Assembly: GCA_019096065.1 (NCBI GenBank)
Contig: JAGUCH010000002.1
Coordinates: forward strand, 7,700,501-7,764,500
From: Paracyclopina nana
Lineage: Eukaryota > Arthropoda > Copepoda > Cyclopoida > Cyclopettidae
Reading direction: 5' to 3'
Length of the DNA stretch: 64,000 bases
Shown here: positions 60,553 through 64,000 of the stretch, one piece after another
Layout of the letters: each line of letters begins with the position of its first letter
Position numbering within the stretch: the stretch's first letter is position 1
The notes under the pieces: model-generated
Database searches by the model: none
Told to the model about the DNA's origin: nothing
The model's input: the letters and a program-made list of their open reading frames with translations, nothing else
Translations under genes and position numbers: made by a program

Positions 60553-62836
60553 TTAACCTCGCAATCCATGCTTATCCCTTTGATGAATATTGAGGGTTGA
60601 TGGGTTGGCGAAATTCTTGTTGCAAATATGACAAGTATGCTTCACACCATGAGTGAACAAGTGTCTGTTTAAGCACTGCCTATTTTTCAGCGATTTTCCA
60701 CAGATTCCACATAAAAATGATCGAGCGTCTGAATGGGAAGCGATGTGCTCTTTCAAATTGGACCTCACCTAAAAGGCAAACATTTACTATAAATAGCCAT
60801 CCAAATTGCAGGTTGAAAAGCAGTACCTTAAATGACTTTCCGCAAATGTCACACACATGTCGCGGCAAAACTTTGTCCGGTATCGACCCTTCATGCATCC
60901 TCATTTTATGCTGATTCACGAAAGATTGAGTGATAGCTTTGTAGTCGCAAAATTCGCAACTAAATGGCTTTTCGCCAGTGTGTTGTATCATGTGCAACTT
61001 GAGTAACTTATTACTGGCCAGTCGCTTGTGACATTTGGTGCACTCAAACCTAAAAAGGCTTTCATGCTTGTGATTCCTATGTCTCGTGAGCATGCTTCTG
61101 TTAGGGAACTTGAGTTCGCACAAGTCGCACTTGAAGACACAATAGGAATCGTCTTGCATGTCGGCATGCTCTGCATTGAAATGATGCCAGACGCTGAACG
61201 AGGAGGTCCACGTTTTGTCGGAGTTGCAACCTGGTAACGCACAGGAGAACCGACCATCTTCATTCTTTTGCCACATGGGTTTGAGAGTAGGGGGCGGAAT
61301 ACCGTCACATTTAGCCAAGTGACGCTCTAGGTGGTGAGGCTTTTTGTACCTCCTTGTACACTTTGAGCACACGTGCTTAAACCTTTTGGGGTCTCTTTCA
61401 TGGAAGTCAGGGTTGTCAGCTAGCGTCACTGCTTTGTTATTCTTGTCAACTTTATGCAGCCTTCTCTTGTGTAGCGACAGGCCGTTGAGCGCCGCAGAAC
61501 TGAAGTCACAAAGATCACAGTTATAGAGGGTTTCGGCAGATTCTTCAGTGTTCACGCTATCGGGGTGTATTTTTTTCATATGACGACTCAGGGAAGCAAA
61601 TATTTTGAAAGAAACGTTGCATTCTTTGCAAGCATGATTGCCACTCTTTTGATCCTGTCCTTCTGAATGCTCTAGTTTTTCGTGCGCTTTGAGTAGATCT
61701 GGATACACCGCGGAGAAATCATCACATTTAGGACACCTGTAGACAAAGTCTTCGGGAATTGCATGATTCTCCTGGAAATGAGTCCATAGTTCTTTAAGAT
61801 CGTAAAACCTTGCATCAGAAAAGCACTCATCTACATCGCAAGCAATTAATCCGTCTTTTTTTCTCACCCACTTGCACCGTTCTGATGGCTGAACACGTCC
61901 TCTGCACTTGACTAGATGTTTTTCTAAATTGAGCTCTCTTGTGTAGCTTTTACCGCACTTTGAGCAAGGAAACTCGTCGTTTATGATGTAGTCAGGGTCA
62001 TCAAAAGCATCCCCTAAGCTGGAATTTTCTTCTTCTTCCTCCATTTGGTCTGGCTCTTCCACAATGGCCATGTCAACATGGTTGAAAAAGTCATGGCTCG
62101 CAAAAAAAGGCAAGTGAAATGAGTTAATGGTGGTCTGATCCTTTACTTTCCATTGTTTCGAAGGGGACTCCCCATAAGCTCTACTAAGCTCAGGATTCAA
62201 AACGAGATAAGGTTCATCCTCAGAATTCACAGCCTCAGTGCAGCAGCCATCCATGAAGCACTTGAACTCGCCCAGCATTTCTTCCATTTCTGACACGACT
62301 GCTTTGAACTTGCGCACATTATCTTTGGGTAGCTTTTTAGATTTCGTCTCGTAGAAGTAGGCAAATGCTGCTTTGTCCAATAACAGCTCCCATATTTTGT
62401 ACTGAGACAATATTTTCTCACGCACAGCGTCCCATACCACACTCGCTTCAGACACTTCTGACAAAACTGATCTCAGCCTGTCACACGCAGCCGATTCCAT
62501 TTTTACTTTGACATAATCACTGCCAGCGATGGGTTGCACAAAAGCGTCATCTTGAGACGAGGAATCAAACCTAGAAGTCATTATGGGACTAACACCCATG
62601 TTCGCATTGCCAGAATACGAAGGCAATATTTCTCTTTTGGTTGGTGTCATATTTGGCTTTGAGGCAGCTTGTTCCAGCGTGAATGTTTGCTCGAGAGGCT
62701 GTTGAATCGTGATTAACGGAGCCGTTGCGTGAGATGCGTAAACGAAATTTTGATTGTTCACGTGACCAGCAATTCTGTTGGAAGCTTCAGGCGAGGACCC
62801 AAACGACGAAGGCCTGGTCGAGAGAGGAGAGGCCAT
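60553..62836 (-). CDS. C2H2 zinc-finger protein, 741 aa
   Basis: Exons complement(60827..62836, 60553..60768). The N-terminal ~270 residues are Ser/Pro-rich then helical (VWDAVREKILSQYKIWELLLDKA). An acidic patch follows, then about 14 finger-like modules. CSKCGKSYTRELNLEKHLVKC is C2HC, and two long-loop modules with W...C-x4-C...W-x-HF-x3-H are present. The 57-nt intron is phase 0 between FK and VRSN inside a finger. The shared rare module and N-terminal helical layout show that it is a paralog of the gene at 57713. Its stop codon is one base from the kinase stop on the other strand. M1 at 62836 is the first Met. Confidence 0.88.
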
Positions 62837-63565
62837 CGCAAACCAAGTATTGCGCTTTCCTTGTCAATTTTGTGTTTACGTTTTCACTTCAAAACTGTAA
62901 GAGATGGATCAGAACTTAGCCGAAAAAGCAACAAAGAGGCTCTCTCGATCTAGAAAGTTATATTTCAGTCCATGCATCCACATAAAAAATTGTACCTAAA
63001 AATGATGGCACTATTTACACCACGAAACTTTTCAAAAGTGTGAGAACGTTTCGCCAAATGTCATTCTGCGAATTTTTATTCGCCTAAAATTATTGTTCGG
63101 GCTCCTTTAGTCACCCATCTTTTTGACTTGCGGAACTTTAGCTTAATAAGGGACTTTCACGCAACCCTTCAACGGACAAACATTAAAATTCATAGCAAAG
63201 TATAACAAACGATTTTTAAAGCTAGTTATGCAAAAAATGCCACTTTTGGTGTCTTCATCAATTTCAAGGAAAAGGGTACCATCATGGCACTACTGCTTTT
63301 ACAGGATCGTCCCCCAAAAGAGAGTAGTGAGATCTACCTGTCCTTTACAGGTATGAAGCAGAATTTTTACCTGGTGGCTTTACGTGATCTGTGTAGCGTC
63401 ACGTGACCAAGGCAGGTAAGCTTGTTGGGCCGAATGCACGCAAGGCGGGATCCTCAGTCCAAATTGTTGCTTACCTTAAACCTGCTACCACCACCGCCCA
63501 TCAACGGATATTCTTTTAGTACAAAATTGGAGCAGTGATGACCTGAGGCCGTCTGACGCATCATT
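62837..63565. promoter_or_regulatory. Divergent spacer, zinc-finger gene / CD109-like gene
   Basis: 729 bp, AT-rich near the zinc-finger gene and more balanced near the CD109-like gene. An ACCTGT-ACAGGT dyad lies at about 63336-63352 and a GTCACGTGAC E-box dyad at about 63398-63407. No ORF. Confidence 0.45.
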
Positions 63566-64000
63566 ATGGCCATTTACAAGCAGTTCGGCCTCAACGTCGG
63601 CCTCGTGGTCCTCGTCTACTTGGTCACGGTGGTGCCAGGCCAGAGGCAGATCTTGGGCGATATCAGAGAGCAGAAAATATCGCAAGTGCTTGATGAGGAC
63701 GTCCGAGAAGACAAAGTGTACCGGAGGCCACCCACTTATCTCATAATTGCCAGCGAAATAGTGCGGCCTTCCACCATTTATCAAGTCGTGGTGTCGCTCC
63801 TTGAAGAGGCCAAGCCCATGAGGGTGAGGGCTGCGCTCTCAAGGGATGGCGTCGAGGTCTACGGCGACCATGTGAACATGAACCCTCTCGAGACGTCCTC
63901 AATCTTGCTGCAGGTGCCTCCCGGCAACAACATTGACTCGATTTACAGGCTGCGCGTGGAAGGAGCTGGCATCGGCGGGGGTGCTATCATTTTTGAAAAT
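63566..64000 (+). CDS. CD109 / thioester-containing (alpha-2-macroglobulin family) protein, N-terminal part
   Basis: Open frame from ATG 63566 to the window end (145 codons, no stop). A signal peptide (LNVGLVVLVYLVTVVPGQ) precedes a basic linker. Then PTYLIIASEIVRPSTIYQVVVSLLEEAKPMRVRAALSRDGVEV-type sequence follows, which is the MG1 macroglobulin domain, with SSILLQVPPG...IYRLRVEGAG matching the CD109/TEP/Mcr pattern. The thioester and receptor domains lie beyond the window. Insect TEPs opsonise microbes; CD109-like members modulate TGF-beta or septate junctions. Subfamily cannot be fixed from this fragment. Confidence 0.85.
   Translation, partial: MAIYKQFGLNVGLVVLVYLVTVVPGQRQILGDIREQKISQVLDEDVREDKVYRRPPTYLIIASEIVRPSTIYQVVVSLLEEAKPMRVRAALSRDGVEVYGDHVNMNPLETSSILLQVPPGNNIDSIYRLRVEGAGIGGGAIIFEN

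Overview
This is a eukaryotic, animal nuclear window. It is probably from an arthropod with a compact genome, most likely an insect. I base this on spliced genes with GT-AG introns mostly of 52-75 nt, genes packed 25-600 bp apart on both strands, a set of conserved animal housekeeping and cilia genes, arthropod-type secreted families (papilin-like, GILT, CD109/TEP-like) and an intact Bel/Pao LTR retroelement. I cannot fix the order from sequence alone. The presence of DIABLO-like, CFAP206-like and HUNK-like genes together with tiny introns argues for a compact non-drosophilid insect, but this is inference.

Region 1 (1-15.5 kb) is dense housekeeping DNA: PAPS synthetase (3' part), a Smac/DIABLO-like protein, TFIIA large subunit, mRpS10, KLHDC3, UNC-50, mRpL13, CFAP206, SCYL3/PACE-1 pseudokinase and a four-helix membrane protein I do not recognise. 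Genes alternate in divergent and convergent pairs. Region 2 (15.5-28.3 kb) is looser and more tissue-specific in character: long non-coding stretches, an unrecognised 443-aa basic protein, two small membrane or secreted proteins and a papilin-like Kunitz/Ig/PLAC protein. Region 3 (28.3-36.2 kb) is dense again: RPP40, MED18, TOM22, DPH2, LCMT1, maspardin (SPG21) and a GILT thiol reductase.

Region 4 (about 37.26-55.47 kb) is one composite repeat. Two head-to-head arrays of a ~170-bp satellite meet at a perfect zero-spacer palindrome (50199-50228). The outer flanks of the arrays are inverted copies of each other, so the whole resembles a giant foldback element. A complete Bel/Pao-type retroelement with identical 214-bp LTRs (38488-48042) sits in the left array. 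It has gag, a pol that appears to be reached by a -1 frameshift at a T TTT TTA heptamer, and a third ORF in the env position. That third ORF is not an envelope gene, has its own TATA box and carries a PPPY motif. This third ORF and the foldback-like satellite are the most unusual things in the window.

Region 5 (55.5-64 kb) resumes with a second GILT paralog, two related C2H2 zinc-finger genes on the minus strand, a HUNK/AMPK-related kinase between them, and the 5' end of a CD109/TEP-like gene. The two GILT genes are tandem paralogs now separated by 20.8 kb of mostly repeat DNA. Both carry an AACCGGTTT motif 60-73 nt before the start codon. No CRISPR, rRNA or complete tRNA gene was seen.
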